The notes under the pieces are model-generated. The model had not been told where the DNA came from, ran no database searches, and was given only the letters and a program-made list of their open reading frames with translations. From GCA-2746795 sp964643965 (lineage in GTDB: Bacteria > Chloroflexota > Anaerolineae > Promineifilales > Promineifilaceae), in NCBI GenBank assembly GCA_964643965.1, contig CAZXVH010000076.1:1-26498 (forward strand): DNA of 26,498 bases, in the 5' to 3' direction. The translations under genes and the position numbers were made by a program. Positions 15,661 to 24,480 of this stretch are shown one piece after another (position 1 is the first letter of the stretch; every line of letters begins with the position of its first letter).

Positions 15661-16845
15661 TTAATCCACTTCTTCACACCGCATTAATTCAACTGGTGAG
15701 CTTCCCTTAAACAAACATTGTACGGTCAGGCTGCCATTGGCTGCCTCTGCCTGCATCAGCACATAGTCACCCTGCCGCCCGACACGAGTGATCTGGGGAG
15801 TCGGGCCAAGTTGGTCACGGCGCGTTTGCAGCCAGTTAGCCCACTGCTCATCGGCGACAACGGCACAACCACGACAATCTTCCGGTACGGGATCGCCGTT
15901 TATTAAGCTGGTAAACCCGACGGTATAGGGCAGGGAGCCATCATAACAAAAGTTAAGCTGATCGTTTAAAAAGCGACAATGAATCCAACTGCCACTGGCA
16001 AAATCTGCCACGATGATGGTGGTGAGGCTTTCGGGATCAATGGAACCAACTGACAGGGTATATTCTCCCGCTAAGGCGTCACGCACTCCTCCGGCGGCGG
16101 CATAATTGATGCCATCGTCCAAACCAATGGTAAACAAATCTCCCTCATATTCGCGCACCACCTGGATGACGCGATCCACTACCACAATACCGCGCCAGGA
16201 ATTGTTTGCCATTGCCATAATGTTAGTAGTGAGATAACCCACCAGAATGACCAGTGGCAGGGGCAGCAGCAGTTTGAGCCAGGCGCGGGCATCTAAACGG
16301 CCGTTTTTATTCCGCTCCTGGTTGATAGCCGCCAATCTTGAATCCTGAAATAAGCCGAGGAAAGCAAACAAGAGCATGAGAAAAAGGCCGGCCAGGACGA
16401 CGCCCCAAAATATTACCAGCCAGTTAAAGGTAGTGGTAAATGGGAAGATATTGATGCCCCAAAAGCGGGAGTCTGCCAGCCAGGCAGCAACGGTACGAAT
16501 CTGGTAATTTTGATAGCTGGCAATTATTGTCGCCAGGAAGGCGGTTGCTACCCAAAGGAAAACAGAAACGGCCGTTTTGCGCAGTCGCCCCGAAACCCAA
16601 CCTACAAACCCACACAAAACCACAATCAACCCACCGGCCAGGACAAGGCTGTTATATTTTTGCTCTAAGGGCAGGGAGCGCAAAGAGATCGCCTGAATCC
16701 CCCACAAGCCCAGCGCCACCGCCACGCCAATCAACACCCCGCTCAACAGCCCCAAACGCCCCATCCGGCGCGGGCTAACTTCCTGAATCGTTTCATCTAA
16801 ACTGGCTAAACGTGGTTTGTCCATCATAGGTTTTGTCGTCGCCAT
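15661..16845 (-). CDS. Polytopic membrane protein with C-terminal extracytoplasmic domain, unknown
   Basis: A 394-residue protein. A polar N-terminus of about 28 residues is followed by about five hydrophobic helices (roughly 32-54, 66-86, 92-110, 140-167, 189-210) and a C-terminal soluble domain of about 185 residues, predicted outside the membrane, with several Cys (in HCRFLND, NFCYDG, EDCRGC, VQCLF, MRCEE) that could form disulphides. I do not recognise the family. GGAGG lies nine bases before the ATG at 16845, supporting this start, which overlaps the end of the cytochrome gene by 22 bases, so the two are translationally linked. A role with the cytochrome in the envelope is an inference from this overlap. 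Two palindromes lie in the gene. Confidence 0.75.
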   Translation of the reverse strand: MATTKPMMDKPRLASLDETIQEVSPRRMGRLGLLSGVLIGVAVALGLWGIQAISLRSLPLEQKYNSLVLAGGLIVVLCGFVGWVSGRLRKTAVSVFLWVATAFLATIIASYQNYQIRTVAAWLADSRFWGINIFPFTTTFNWLVIFWGVVLAGLFLMLLFAFLGLFQDSRLAAINQERNKNGRLDARAWLKLLLPLPLVILVGYLTTNIMAMANNSWRGIVVVDRVIQVVREYEGDLFTIGLDDGINYAAAGGVRDALAGEYTLSVGSIDPESLTTIIVADFASGSWIHCRFLNDQLNFCYDGSLPYTVGFTSLINGDPVPEDCRGCAVVADEQWANWLQTRRDQLGPTPQITRVGRQGDYVLMQAEAANGSLTVQCLFKGSSPVELMRCEEVD

Positions 16846-17582
16846 ATGACGACGCCTCCGATCACCAGGAAAATAGCAAAAGCCAGAGCCACTGTACCGA
16901 GCAGCCCGGATGAAATAGTGGTTATATTTTGGCTTGAAGCGGCAGCTTCTGGCGTGAGCGTGGCTGCCGTTTCAACGACAGCATCAGGACGCAGCTTTAC
17001 TTGCAAAATATTGCGGTCTGTATATTCCTCGCCGCGCCAAATGCCCATCTCATGCGCTAAATGCGCCATGATTGCCAGGTATTCTTCGTCTGTCAATTTG
17101 CCGGGCAGTTCTAAAGGCATGGCGCCGCGGGTATAGTAATACACCTCGCCCAACGTCTCAAACCGGTCTAAGCCCCCATGTGGAATGACAATGGGAGGCA
17201 CAACCGTGGGGATTTTGAAGCCATAAGGCTGGGGCGGATTTGTGCCATGGCAGGTGGAATTCCAACAGTATTGATCTTCTTCCGGGTATTGCTCACGCCA
17301 TTCATCTGTCAGGCCCTGCCCTTTATCGCCATGGCAAGGGATGCAGTAGAGCCAATACAGATAAGCGCCTTCATCTAATTGGGTGGGATTTTCTACGGTG
17401 GGTGGGGGCGCCAGGCGGTCTATGGCCAGGGTGGGCTGCATACCAGGCGGCGAGGGGGTGGTTTGTTGGGTGGGCGGAGGGGGAGTGGAAACGGCCGTTT
17501 CTCCCACCTGCGCCATCGTTCCTTCAAATACAACAGCCAGCAGCAGCACAAAAAAAATGAGGAGTAAAACAAAATAACGCAT
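16824..17582 (-). CDS. Membrane-anchored c-type cytochrome
   Basis: A 252-residue protein. It has an N-terminal signal or anchor helix (about 4-20), a Pro/Thr-rich linker (about 30-62), a cytochrome c domain, and a C-terminal transmembrane helix (about 226-246) ending in RRQNL. The haem-attachment motif CIPCH is at 80-84, and Met155 in RGAMPLELPG is the likely sixth haem ligand. A second motif, CWNSTCH at 106-112, has four residues between the cysteines (CX4CH) and could hold another haem or be a structural disulphide. This fits a one-electron carrier on the outer face of the membrane. It follows a hairpin after the permease gene, so it may have its own transcript. The membrane protein downstream overlaps it. 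Confidence 0.86.
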   Translation of the reverse strand: MRYFVLLLIFFVLLLAVVFEGTMAQVGETAVSTPPPPTQQTTPSPPGMQPTLAIDRLAPPPTVENPTQLDEGAYLYWLYCIPCHGDKGQGLTDEWREQYPEEDQYCWNSTCHGTNPPQPYGFKIPTVVPPIVIPHGGLDRFETLGEVYYYTRGAMPLELPGKLTDEEYLAIMAHLAHEMGIWRGEEYTDRNILQVKLRPDAVVETAATLTPEAAASSQNITTISSGLLGTVALAFAIFLVIGGVVIWRRQNL

Positions 17583-17595
17583 AGCTTATAACAGA

Positions 17596-17626
17596 ACTGG
17601 CGGGCTGCATGATGCAGCCCGCCAGT
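17596..17626 (-). terminator. Hairpin after the second permease gene
   Basis: A perfect 14-bp stem (ACTGGCGGGCTGCA, 17596-17609, with its complement at 17613-17626) and a three-base loop, 30 bases after the stop of the permease gene in the direction of transcription. Only a short, broken T stretch follows. It lies just before the cytochrome start and probably reduces or ends transcription of the peptide transporter operon. Confidence 0.7.
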
Positions 17627-17655
17627 ATTCAATTAAAACATACCTGCATGGCAGG

Positions 17656-18708
17656 TTATGAACTTTTACCACGCAACTTCGGATCTAAAATGTCGCGCAG
17701 CGCATCCCCGATTAGATTCCAGCCGAGGCCATAGAGCAGCAAGGCCACCCCTGGGTATACAATAATATACCAATGCTTATCCAGCGTCAGAATCCAATCG
17801 CGGGCATGGCTGACAATTTGCCCCCAGTCTGCATACCCCACCTGGACGCCAATGCCCAGGAAACTGAGCGCCGCAAAGCTCAACACAATCGACCCCATGT
17901 TCAAAGACAAGATCACTATCGTGGGGAAAATGGCATTGGGCAAAATATGGCGCGTCACCAAATGTAAATCACTGGCGCCGCTAGCCTGGGCCGCCTGCAC
18001 ATAATCACGTTCTTTAGTGGTCAGAATATCTCCGCGCAGCAAGCGGGCATATCCCGTCCAGCCAAAGACAATGAGCGCAATCGACGCCGGCCAGATACTT
18101 CGGCCAAACATGGGTACAAGAATAGAAGATAAAATCAACGCCCCCACCAGAAACGGGAAGGCGATGAAGATTTCCACCACGCGCATCAAGACCTCATCAA
18201 CCCAACCACCATAAAAACCGGCAAAAGCGCCAATAGATATACCAATGATCGCCGACGCCGCCACCACAATACTGCCGTAGACGAGCGCCGTTCTGGCCCC
18301 CCAGACGATGCCATACCAGATATCATATTGGCCGCTGGTAGTGCCCATCAAATGCACCCATTGGTCATCACCAGTGGCTAATCTGTACCAGAGAGGTACC
18401 GTCTCTGGTACACTCCGGGTCCACTCAGAACCAGGCGGTTTCGGTTCAGAACTAAAGCCATCTCGCGGAATGAGGCTGGTATCCCAAATATCGTTAATGG
18501 GCGGCGCCAAAAGCGGGGCGAAAATTGCCACCAACAAAAACGCAATAATAATAATGATGCCAGCCACAGATAAGGGATTTGTCACCACACCCTTTAACAA
18601 GCGGTACCATTCCGGGCCTAACATTTGCTCCAGGCGACTCTGTTCCCCTAAATATTCTTCCTCAAGACCAACCGGGGCTGTAGTTGCGGCGCTCGTTTCT
18701 GCACTCAT
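17656..18708 (-). CDS. dppC: Oligopeptide ABC transporter permease, DppC/OppC type
   Basis: A 350-residue inner-membrane permease. A cytoplasmic N-terminus of about 40 residues precedes the first helix (IIIIIAFLLVAIFAPLL near 51-67), an extracytoplasmic loop follows, and the binding-protein-dependent permease core has at least five more helices. The EAA-type ATPase-contact loop reads AAQASGASDLHLVTRHILPNA, ending in ILPN, typical of DppC/OppC. The C-terminus LRDILDPKLRG is the usual ending. AAAGGAG precedes the ATG, and the gene begins 19 bases after the stop of the other permease. The large loop between the first two helices (around 68-125) is longer than in E. coli DppC. The substrate class (peptides) is inferred from the family. 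Confidence 0.92.
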   Translation of the reverse strand: MSAETSAATTAPVGLEEEYLGEQSRLEQMLGPEWYRLLKGVVTNPLSVAGIIIIIAFLLVAIFAPLLAPPINDIWDTSLIPRDGFSSEPKPPGSEWTRSVPETVPLWYRLATGDDQWVHLMGTTSGQYDIWYGIVWGARTALVYGSIVVAASAIIGISIGAFAGFYGGWVDEVLMRVVEIFIAFPFLVGALILSSILVPMFGRSIWPASIALIVFGWTGYARLLRGDILTTKERDYVQAAQASGASDLHLVTRHILPNAIFPTIVILSLNMGSIVLSFAALSFLGIGVQVGYADWGQIVSHARDWILTLDKHWYIIVYPGVALLLYGLGWNLIGDALRDILDPKLRGKSS

Positions 18709-18727
18709 AACAAATCTCCTTTGAAGC

Positions 18728-19950
18728 CTACTGCAAGCGAACTCGGGGATCTAAAACCCCATACATCACATCAACAATCAGATTGATAGCCACAAAGACA
18801 ACGGCCGTGAACAAAGCAAAGCCCAACATCGTCANNNNNNNNNNNNNNNNNNNNNNNNNNNNNNNNNNNNNNNNNNNNNNNNNNNNNNNNNNNNNNNNNN
18901 NNNNNNNNNNNNNNNNNNNNNNNNNNNNNNNNNNAGATTGATAGCCACAAAGACAACGGCCGTGAACAAAGCAAAGCCCAACATCGTCAGCACATCCAGG
19001 CTTAAGGCAGCGGAAGCCGCCGCAGAACCTAACCCTGAAATATTAAAGATTGTTTCCGTGATAATCACACCCGTCAATAGACCCGCAATCGTGGCCCCGG
19101 CAATTGTTGCCACCGGAATCAAAGCATTTTTGCGCACATGCCGGTTAATAACAACCTTTTCTTTTAAACCTTTGGCTCTGGCCGTCGTCACATAATCCTG
19201 GCGCAGCGCTTCCAGCATTGAAGATCGCGTTACCTTCAGTAATTGCGCCCAGGAAATATAAGACAAGGTAATCACCGGCAAAATCAAATGCCGCATCGAA
19301 TCCAGGAAAATATCAAAGCGGAGATTTAGCAGAGAATCGATGGAATACATGCCGGTATAGGCGGTAAATAAGTCCGCGTTTTGTACCACCAGGTTATATT
19401 CTGTAGAAAGTCGGCCCGGTGGAAACCAACCCAGCTTGGCATAAAAAATCAGCAGCATCAATAAACCAAAAACGAAGGTAGGAAAAGACCAGCCAATAAT
19501 CGCCAGCACCCGCGAGAACTGATCCTGCCATTTATTGTGATGCAGCGCCGCTTTAATCCCCAACCAGATGCCAACCCCCACTACCGGGATAATACTCCAC
19601 AAGGTTAATTCCAGGGTGGCCGGCATCCGCCGTACCATCATATCCGCCACCGGTTCACGGCCGGTACGCGAATAGCCTAACTCGCCCCGTAAGACGCCGC
19701 CCACAATCTCGCCGGTTTGTGGATCTTCACGGCCAACTAACCAGCTCCAATATTGCACCAAAAATGGCTCATCTAAGCCATAACGCTTGATGATGCCGGC
19801 AACTTGCGCTTCAGTTTTGGGAATATCCCGCACATAAAGAGCAGAACGTTCTACCGGGCCAAGCACTTGCAGCATGGCAAAAATGAGCATTGTCACCCCA
19901 ATCATAATAATGGGCATCACCATCAGCCTACGAATAATATATGCTGCCAT
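18728..19950 (-). CDS. dppB: Oligopeptide ABC transporter permease, DppB/OppB type (interrupted by an artefactual gap)
   Basis: The start is the ATG at 19950, with GGAGG at 19956-19960 five bases upstream; the GTG at 19956 overlaps that site. The N-terminus AAYIIRRLMVMPIIMIGVT and the loop with ARAKGLKEKVVINRHVRKNA are typical of DppB/OppB. The gap 18835-18934 falls near the 3' end. The 55 bases before it (18780-18834) are identical to the 55 after it (18935-18989). Deleting the N run and one copy restores an open frame that continues through LIVDVMYGVLDPRVRLQ to a TAG at 18728-18730. This gives a full-length protein of about 355 residues. The gene is thus very probably intact in the organism and only broken by scaffolding. 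DppC follows 19 bases downstream. Confidence 0.9.
18835..18934. other. Assembly gap (100 N) flanked by a 55-base duplicated contig end
   Basis: Exactly 100 N. The preceding 55 bases (18780-18834) and the following 55 (18935-18989) are identical, which is what two unmerged overlapping contig ends produce. The real gap is most likely zero. Confidence 0.95.
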
Positions 19951-19960
19951 AATCACCTCC

Positions 19961-20258
19961 GCCTTAAAGAATTCTCTGCTTCAAATTGTTCAACAGTTAC
20001 CTGGAATATCCGTAAACCTTTGACCATGAATAACTCGGATAAAAAAGCCGAACCATTTATGGACAAACGTTTCGTTGGCTTAGTTGCGTACCGCCATAAA
20101 AAGTTGCATACGCTTTGTTTGAAATTTTATGAGACTTATCTGCTTTACACTTATTCAAGTTCCCCGGCGCTTAAAAGCGCCGGGGAACTTGAATGATCAC
20201 TCATTTAAAGAGATACCGCGTGATGGGCGTCTACCTTAAATCAGCAAAATAGAGACGA
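19961..20258. other. Intergenic region between binding-protein and permease genes
   Basis: About 300 bases inside the transporter operon with no supported gene. It holds a 20-bp perfect hairpin just after the binding-protein gene (listed separately). The remaining 190 bases are AT-rich with no strong promoter that I can recognise, though one may exist for the permease genes. Confidence 0.6.
20153..20194 (-). terminator. 20-bp perfect hairpin downstream of the binding-protein gene
   Basis: The left arm 20153-20172 and right arm 20175-20194 are perfect complements of 20 bases with a two-base centre (AA); the core is GC-rich (CCCCGGCGC). It lies about 65 bases past the stop of the binding-protein gene in the direction of transcription and about 200 bases before the permease start. 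There is no T run, so a role in partial termination or 3'-end protection of the binding-protein message is more likely than full termination. Confidence 0.8.
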
Positions 20259-22334
20259 TTAGCCGCCATCGAGGCCATAGGCATAGTAGTAACGACCAAA
20301 GGCGCCAACACGGTTAAACCAATCTTGTACCCAACGTTGTTCGTAGCGTGTCCCTGTTTCCTGCGACAGCGGAATGGAGACTGCTTCATCATAGAATTTT
20401 TGTTGCAGATCGAAGTAAATCTGTTCACGTTCGGCCGGATCAGAGGCCAAAACGCCCGCCTGCACCATGACATTAAACTCATCCTTCAACTCTTCCGGGA
20501 GCGCCTGGCGACCGCCATAGGTACCGACGGTGAAGGGCTGCACCCAGTTGTGCGGATCATGAATGTCTTCAATCCAACCACTGGTCAAAACCGGAATCTG
20601 GGAAACACGGAAAGAACGCAGGAAGGTGGGCCAGGGCAAACCAACGATGTCAACCTGATATTTCGGGTTGATGGAAGAGAGATTGCTTTGCAAGATTTCA
20701 CTGGCGGTTTGACGGGCCGTGTTACCGGTGTTAAAGGCGCTGGAGAAACGGAAGCCAACCTCGGGCAGTTGTCCGTCCCAAGCCAGGGTGAGTTCTTCGG
20801 CGCATTTGTCTAGATCAAATTCGTAATACGGGCCATCTTCGTTGTAACCCAACATGTCACGAATGATGGGGCCATTGGTACGAATGCCATTCCCCAATTG
20901 TGCTTCTTGGATAAAGGTGTCATAGTCGAAGCAGTAGTGCATCGCTTTACGCGCATGGATATCGGAGAAGAAGTTCGGTGGAATCCCATTACCGTCTAAT
21001 TTACCACTGCCAATGTACGGTGAATCTGGCGGGACTTCAAAGGTCAAGAAAACGTGGGATTTAGAGACGGAAGGCAAACCCGGCCATTTGCGCAGGGCGC
21101 CATTGGGGTTATCGGCATTCGGTGTACATTCATCTGTAACCCAATCGCAGCTTTCACCAACGAACTGATCAACTTGGGGCTGGTTCTCAGAATTCACGGA
21201 GACCCACTCGGCGTCACCAGCTTGCAGGGCGGCGAAGCGTGTGCCCCATTCGTCAACCAATTGAATGACGACGGTCTGAATACGCGGAGCGCCAGAGGGG
21301 CCACCTTCCCAGGCAGGTTCGCCTTCGGGACGCCAGTAGTTTTCATTGGCAACCAAAACGATTTCTTCGCCCGGGGTCCAGTGATCCAGCTTGTAGGGAC
21401 CAGTACCATTGACAACGGCCGTTAACTCACTGTTTTCGGAACCAGGCGCATAGTAGTTCTGCCAGGTAGCACAGTCACCATCCCAGGCGCCTTGAGCCAC
21501 TGCCCATTCCTGGTCTAACACCATACCCCAAGATTGAGTCAGCGTAGCCAAGAAAGGACCCCAAGGCAACGTATTGTTGAAAGTAACTGTACCAGCAGCG
21601 TCATCAGCCACTACGGCCGCTTTAACTTGCTCACAAACAGCCGCTAAGGCCGCCGGATCGGCCGCTTTCACAGCGTCGGGATCACCAGCAATACCACATT
21701 CTGGATCAATACCTTCAGTGATATCAGCGCAAGCACTGTAACCCAGAATCGGCTCCAACAAAAGCCACTGCGGGCCATTGGGATCAGATTGCAGCAAACC
21801 ACGTTGGAAGGTATAAGCCACATCGCTGGGGGTCAAAGTACCACCATCATGGAAAGTAACGCCTTCACGGATGTTGAAGGTATAGGTGAGGCCATCCTCA
21901 GAGATACCGCCATTTGCCACGCTGGGTACTTCCAAGGCCAATTGCGGCACATAGCTGGTGGCGTCTTTGTGGTTGTAGTAAATCAACCCTTCCATCACGT
22001 TTTCAAGGATGTTGCCGCTGGCCGTGTCGTAGGCCAATGCCGGATCCAGGGTATCCACATCACCAAATGTCATTTCAACATAAGTGTCTGGACTGGGGTC
22101 GATAAAGGTCGCTTCCTTTACCGGTTCAGGGGTGGCAGTTACCACCACTTGTTCGGTAATGATACGGGTGACTTCCAGGGATTCACCAGATTCGGTGACG
22201 GTCTCGGTAATAACCCGAGTCACTTCCACTGGTACTTCCTTGACAACTTCCACCGTTTCCGGTTGGCAAGCAACCAGTAAAACAGCAAACAACATAATCG
22301 CGGCCAAAATCAGGCCAATTTTTTTATTGAACAT
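20259..22334 (-). CDS. Oligopeptide-binding lipoprotein of ABC transporter (SBP family 5)
   Basis: A 691-residue extracytoplasmic solute-binding protein. A signal peptide ends in the lipobox LLVAC with Cys23 as lipid attachment site. Next comes a Val/Glu/Thr-rich linker (about 27-75, with repeats such as EVTRVITE and EVTRIITE), often seen in Chloroflexota binding lipoproteins. The family 5 domain starts near TFGDVDTLDPALAYDT (about 91-106) and includes YTFNIREGVTFHDGG, the family signature, and GTGPYKLDHWTPGEEI. It is longer than E. coli DppA/OppA (about 520-540), because of the linker and insertions. GGAGGAGG precedes the ATG. It delivers peptides to the permeases encoded downstream. A 20-bp hairpin after its stop suggests it is made in excess over the permeases. 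Confidence 0.93.
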   Translation of the reverse strand: MFNKKIGLILAAIMLFAVLLVACQPETVEVVKEVPVEVTRVITETVTESGESLEVTRIITEQVVVTATPEPVKEATFIDPSPDTYVEMTFGDVDTLDPALAYDTASGNILENVMEGLIYYNHKDATSYVPQLALEVPSVANGGISEDGLTYTFNIREGVTFHDGGTLTPSDVAYTFQRGLLQSDPNGPQWLLLEPILGYSACADITEGIDPECGIAGDPDAVKAADPAALAAVCEQVKAAVVADDAAGTVTFNNTLPWGPFLATLTQSWGMVLDQEWAVAQGAWDGDCATWQNYYAPGSENSELTAVVNGTGPYKLDHWTPGEEIVLVANENYWRPEGEPAWEGGPSGAPRIQTVVIQLVDEWGTRFAALQAGDAEWVSVNSENQPQVDQFVGESCDWVTDECTPNADNPNGALRKWPGLPSVSKSHVFLTFEVPPDSPYIGSGKLDGNGIPPNFFSDIHARKAMHYCFDYDTFIQEAQLGNGIRTNGPIIRDMLGYNEDGPYYEFDLDKCAEELTLAWDGQLPEVGFRFSSAFNTGNTARQTASEILQSNLSSINPKYQVDIVGLPWPTFLRSFRVSQIPVLTSGWIEDIHDPHNWVQPFTVGTYGGRQALPEELKDEFNVMVQAGVLASDPAEREQIYFDLQQKFYDEAVSIPLSQETGTRYEQRWVQDWFNRVGAFGRYYYAYGLDGG

Positions 22335-22435
22335 CTAAATACCTCCTCCAAGAGTTTGTCTGTTGAAAAATTAAATTAAAAACAATGGACATTCACTCGT
22401 TATACAGACATCACCTCCTTTAATTACCTTCAGGT

Positions 22436-23449
22436 CTAAATAAATTTCTCCGCATGGTGGCAAGCTACCATATGCACTTGCGTCTCTGTGCCTAAATTTC
22501 TGTATTCCGGGTCTTCCTGGCGACAAATATCAGTGGCATAGGCGCAACGCGGATTAAAACGACAACCAGCCGGCGGGTTTACCGGACTGGGAACGTCACC
22601 TTCCAGAATAATTCGTTTTCGAGTCGCTTCTACATCTGGATCGGGAATAGGAATGGCAGATAACAGCGCTTGTGTATACGGATGTAAGGGATGGTCGTAC
22701 ACCTCATCCCGCTCGCCCATTTCCACGATACGCCCCAGATACATGACGGCGACGCGGTCACTAATATAGCGTACCATTGATAAGTCATGGGCAATAAAGA
22801 GATAGGTTAGACCAAGCTCGGCTTTTAAATCATCCAGCAGATTGACAACCTGCGCTTGAATAGAAACGTCCAGCGCGGAAATGGGTTCATCAGCCACTAT
22901 AAAAGAGGGATTGGTGGCCAATGCGCGGGCAATGCCAATGCGCTGGCGTTGTCCACCGGAAAATTCATGAGGATACCGTTTGATGAAATAAGGATTCAAA
23001 CCTACCAGGCTTAATAAATCTTCTACCCGTTCTCTCCGGCTGGCAGAATTACCAATGCCATGAATACTCAACGGCTCACCTACAATGCTGCCCACTTGCA
23101 TACGCGGATTTAAGGAAGCATAGGGGTCTTGAAAGATCATTTGCATGTGCCGACGCCGTTTACGCATTTCGCCACGCCTCAGGGCGACAAGATCGTCTCC
23201 ATCAAAATAGACTTCACCTTCTGTGGGTTTAAGAAGCTGGAGAATCGTGCGCCCGGCGGTTGATTTACCGCAGCCGCTTTCACCCACCAGACCAAGTGTT
23301 TCCCCTTTATAAATATCAAATGAAATGCCATCAACGGCTTGCACAGCGCCCACTTGCCGCTGCAATACGCCACGCCGAATGGGGAAATGTTTTTTCAGGT
23401 TTTTGATCTGTAGAAGGACTTCGGTGTATTTACCATTTGCCTCACTCAT
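22436..23449 (-). CDS. dppF: Oligopeptide ABC transporter ATPase, DppF/OppF type
   Basis: A 337-residue nucleotide-binding subunit. Walker A GESGCGKS is at 56-63, Q-loop FQDPYASLNPRM near 106-117, signature FSGGQRQRIG at 163-172, Walker B FIVADEP at 183-189, D-loop SALD, and H-loop IAHDLSMV. The C-terminal oligopeptide-family extension has GCRFNPRCAYATDIC, whose cysteines are typical of this branch. KKHFPIRRGVLQR near the N-terminus identifies the F-type subunit. Its start overlaps the stop of the D-type ATPase gene by 4 bases, so the pair is translationally coupled. The binding-protein gene follows about 100 bases downstream. Confidence 0.94.
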   Translation of the reverse strand: MSEANGKYTEVLLQIKNLKKHFPIRRGVLQRQVGAVQAVDGISFDIYKGETLGLVGESGCGKSTAGRTILQLLKPTEGEVYFDGDDLVALRRGEMRKRRRHMQMIFQDPYASLNPRMQVGSIVGEPLSIHGIGNSASRRERVEDLLSLVGLNPYFIKRYPHEFSGGQRQRIGIARALATNPSFIVADEPISALDVSIQAQVVNLLDDLKAELGLTYLFIAHDLSMVRYISDRVAVMYLGRIVEMGERDEVYDHPLHPYTQALLSAIPIPDPDVEATRKRIILEGDVPSPVNPPAGCRFNPRCAYATDICRQEDPEYRNLGTETQVHMVACHHAEKFI

Positions 23450-24480
23450 GCCACACCTCCGGCCATTATTGCCTGGGATTCTTCATCGGTGAGCCGCAAG
23501 CCACCACGCACATCTTCCCAACGGAAGCAAGCTGCTTTATGATCCGGTGCAATCATTTCTAGAGGAGGATTTTTTTGCCAACATATCTCAATGGCATAGC
23601 GACAGCGCGGCGCAAAGGGGCAATGGCGTGGTTCTTTTAGCAGATCCGGTGGCAATCCTTTGATGGGGATAAGACGCTGCTTTTGCTTGGCGTCCACTTT
23701 GGGTAACGACTCTAATAAGCCCAGGGTGTAAGGGTGACTGGTGCGTCGATACAATTCGGTGACAGGGGCCATTTCCACCATAAAACCGGCGTACATAACG
23801 GCCACCTTTTCCACAACACTGGTGACGACGCCCAAATCATGCGTGATCCAGATGATAGCCATGCCTAATTGTTGTCTCAGGCGCGTCACTAAATCAACGA
23901 TTTGGGCTTGAATGGTCACATCCAGCGCGGTGGTGGGTTCGTCGGCAATGAGCAGTGAGGGGTTACAAGTGAGCGCCATGGCAATGCCGATACGCTGCCG
24001 CTGCCCGCCAGAGAATTGGTGCGGATAATCGTCTAACCTGTCTCGGGCATTGGGAATCCCCACCAAGGTCATCATTTCAGCGGCCCTATCATTGGCTTGT
24101 TCTCGGTTCATGCCCAGATGCAGTTCGATGCCTTCCGTCATTTGGCGGCCTATGGTTAAAACCGGGTTTAGCGAGGTCATGGGGTCTTGGAAAACCATCG
24201 CCATTTCACGGCCGCGAATTTGGCGTCTTTCTTCATCAGAAAGGGCTAGTAAGTTACGGCCGTTAAACATCACACTGCCGGCCTCTACCTGCCCCGGAGG
24301 GCTGGGTATCAACCCCATAATAGAGAGAACGCCCACAGACTTGCCAGAGCCGCTTTCACCGACAATGGCCATCGCCTCACCCTCATCAAGCGTGTAGGAG
24401 ATACCGTTTACCGCATGAACCACGCCTTCTTCGGTGTAAAATCTGGTAACAAGATTGTTTACTTCTAATAATTGGGCCAT
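23446..24480 (-). CDS. dppD: Oligopeptide ABC transporter ATPase, DppD/OppD type
   Basis: A 344-residue nucleotide-binding subunit and the first gene of the transporter operon. Walker A GESGSGKS is at 41-48, Q-loop FQDPMTSLNPVL near 97-108, signature FSGGQRQRIG at 156-165, Walker B LLIADEP at 176-182, TTALDVTIQ, and H-loop ITHDLGVV. The C-terminal extension carries HCPFAPRCRYAIEIC with the conserved cysteines of the oligopeptide subfamily. It pairs with the DppF-type subunit to power the two permeases. A promoter with a 17-base spacer lies upstream at 24598-24626. One palindrome (24256-24263) is read as FNGRN in a loop. Confidence 0.94.
   Translation of the reverse strand: MAQLLEVNNLVTRFYTEEGVVHAVNGISYTLDEGEAMAIVGESGSGKSVGVLSIMGLIPSPPGQVEAGSVMFNGRNLLALSDEERRQIRGREMAMVFQDPMTSLNPVLTIGRQMTEGIELHLGMNREQANDRAAEMMTLVGIPNARDRLDDYPHQFSGGQRQRIGIAMALTCNPSLLIADEPTTALDVTIQAQIVDLVTRLRQQLGMAIIWITHDLGVVTSVVEKVAVMYAGFMVEMAPVTELYRRTSHPYTLGLLESLPKVDAKQKQRLIPIKGLPPDLLKEPRHCPFAPRCRYAIEICWQKNPPLEMIAPDHKAACFRWEDVRGGLRLTDEESQAIMAGGVA

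Noticed and set aside
22411..22420. Near-perfect Shine-Dalgarno sequence AAGGAGGTGA on the minus strand between the DppF-type ATPase and binding-protein genes
   Set aside because: The only ATG at a useful distance opens a three-codon frame, and a 22-codon frame further on overlaps the binding-protein start and is too far away. The binding-protein gene has its own GGAGGAGG.
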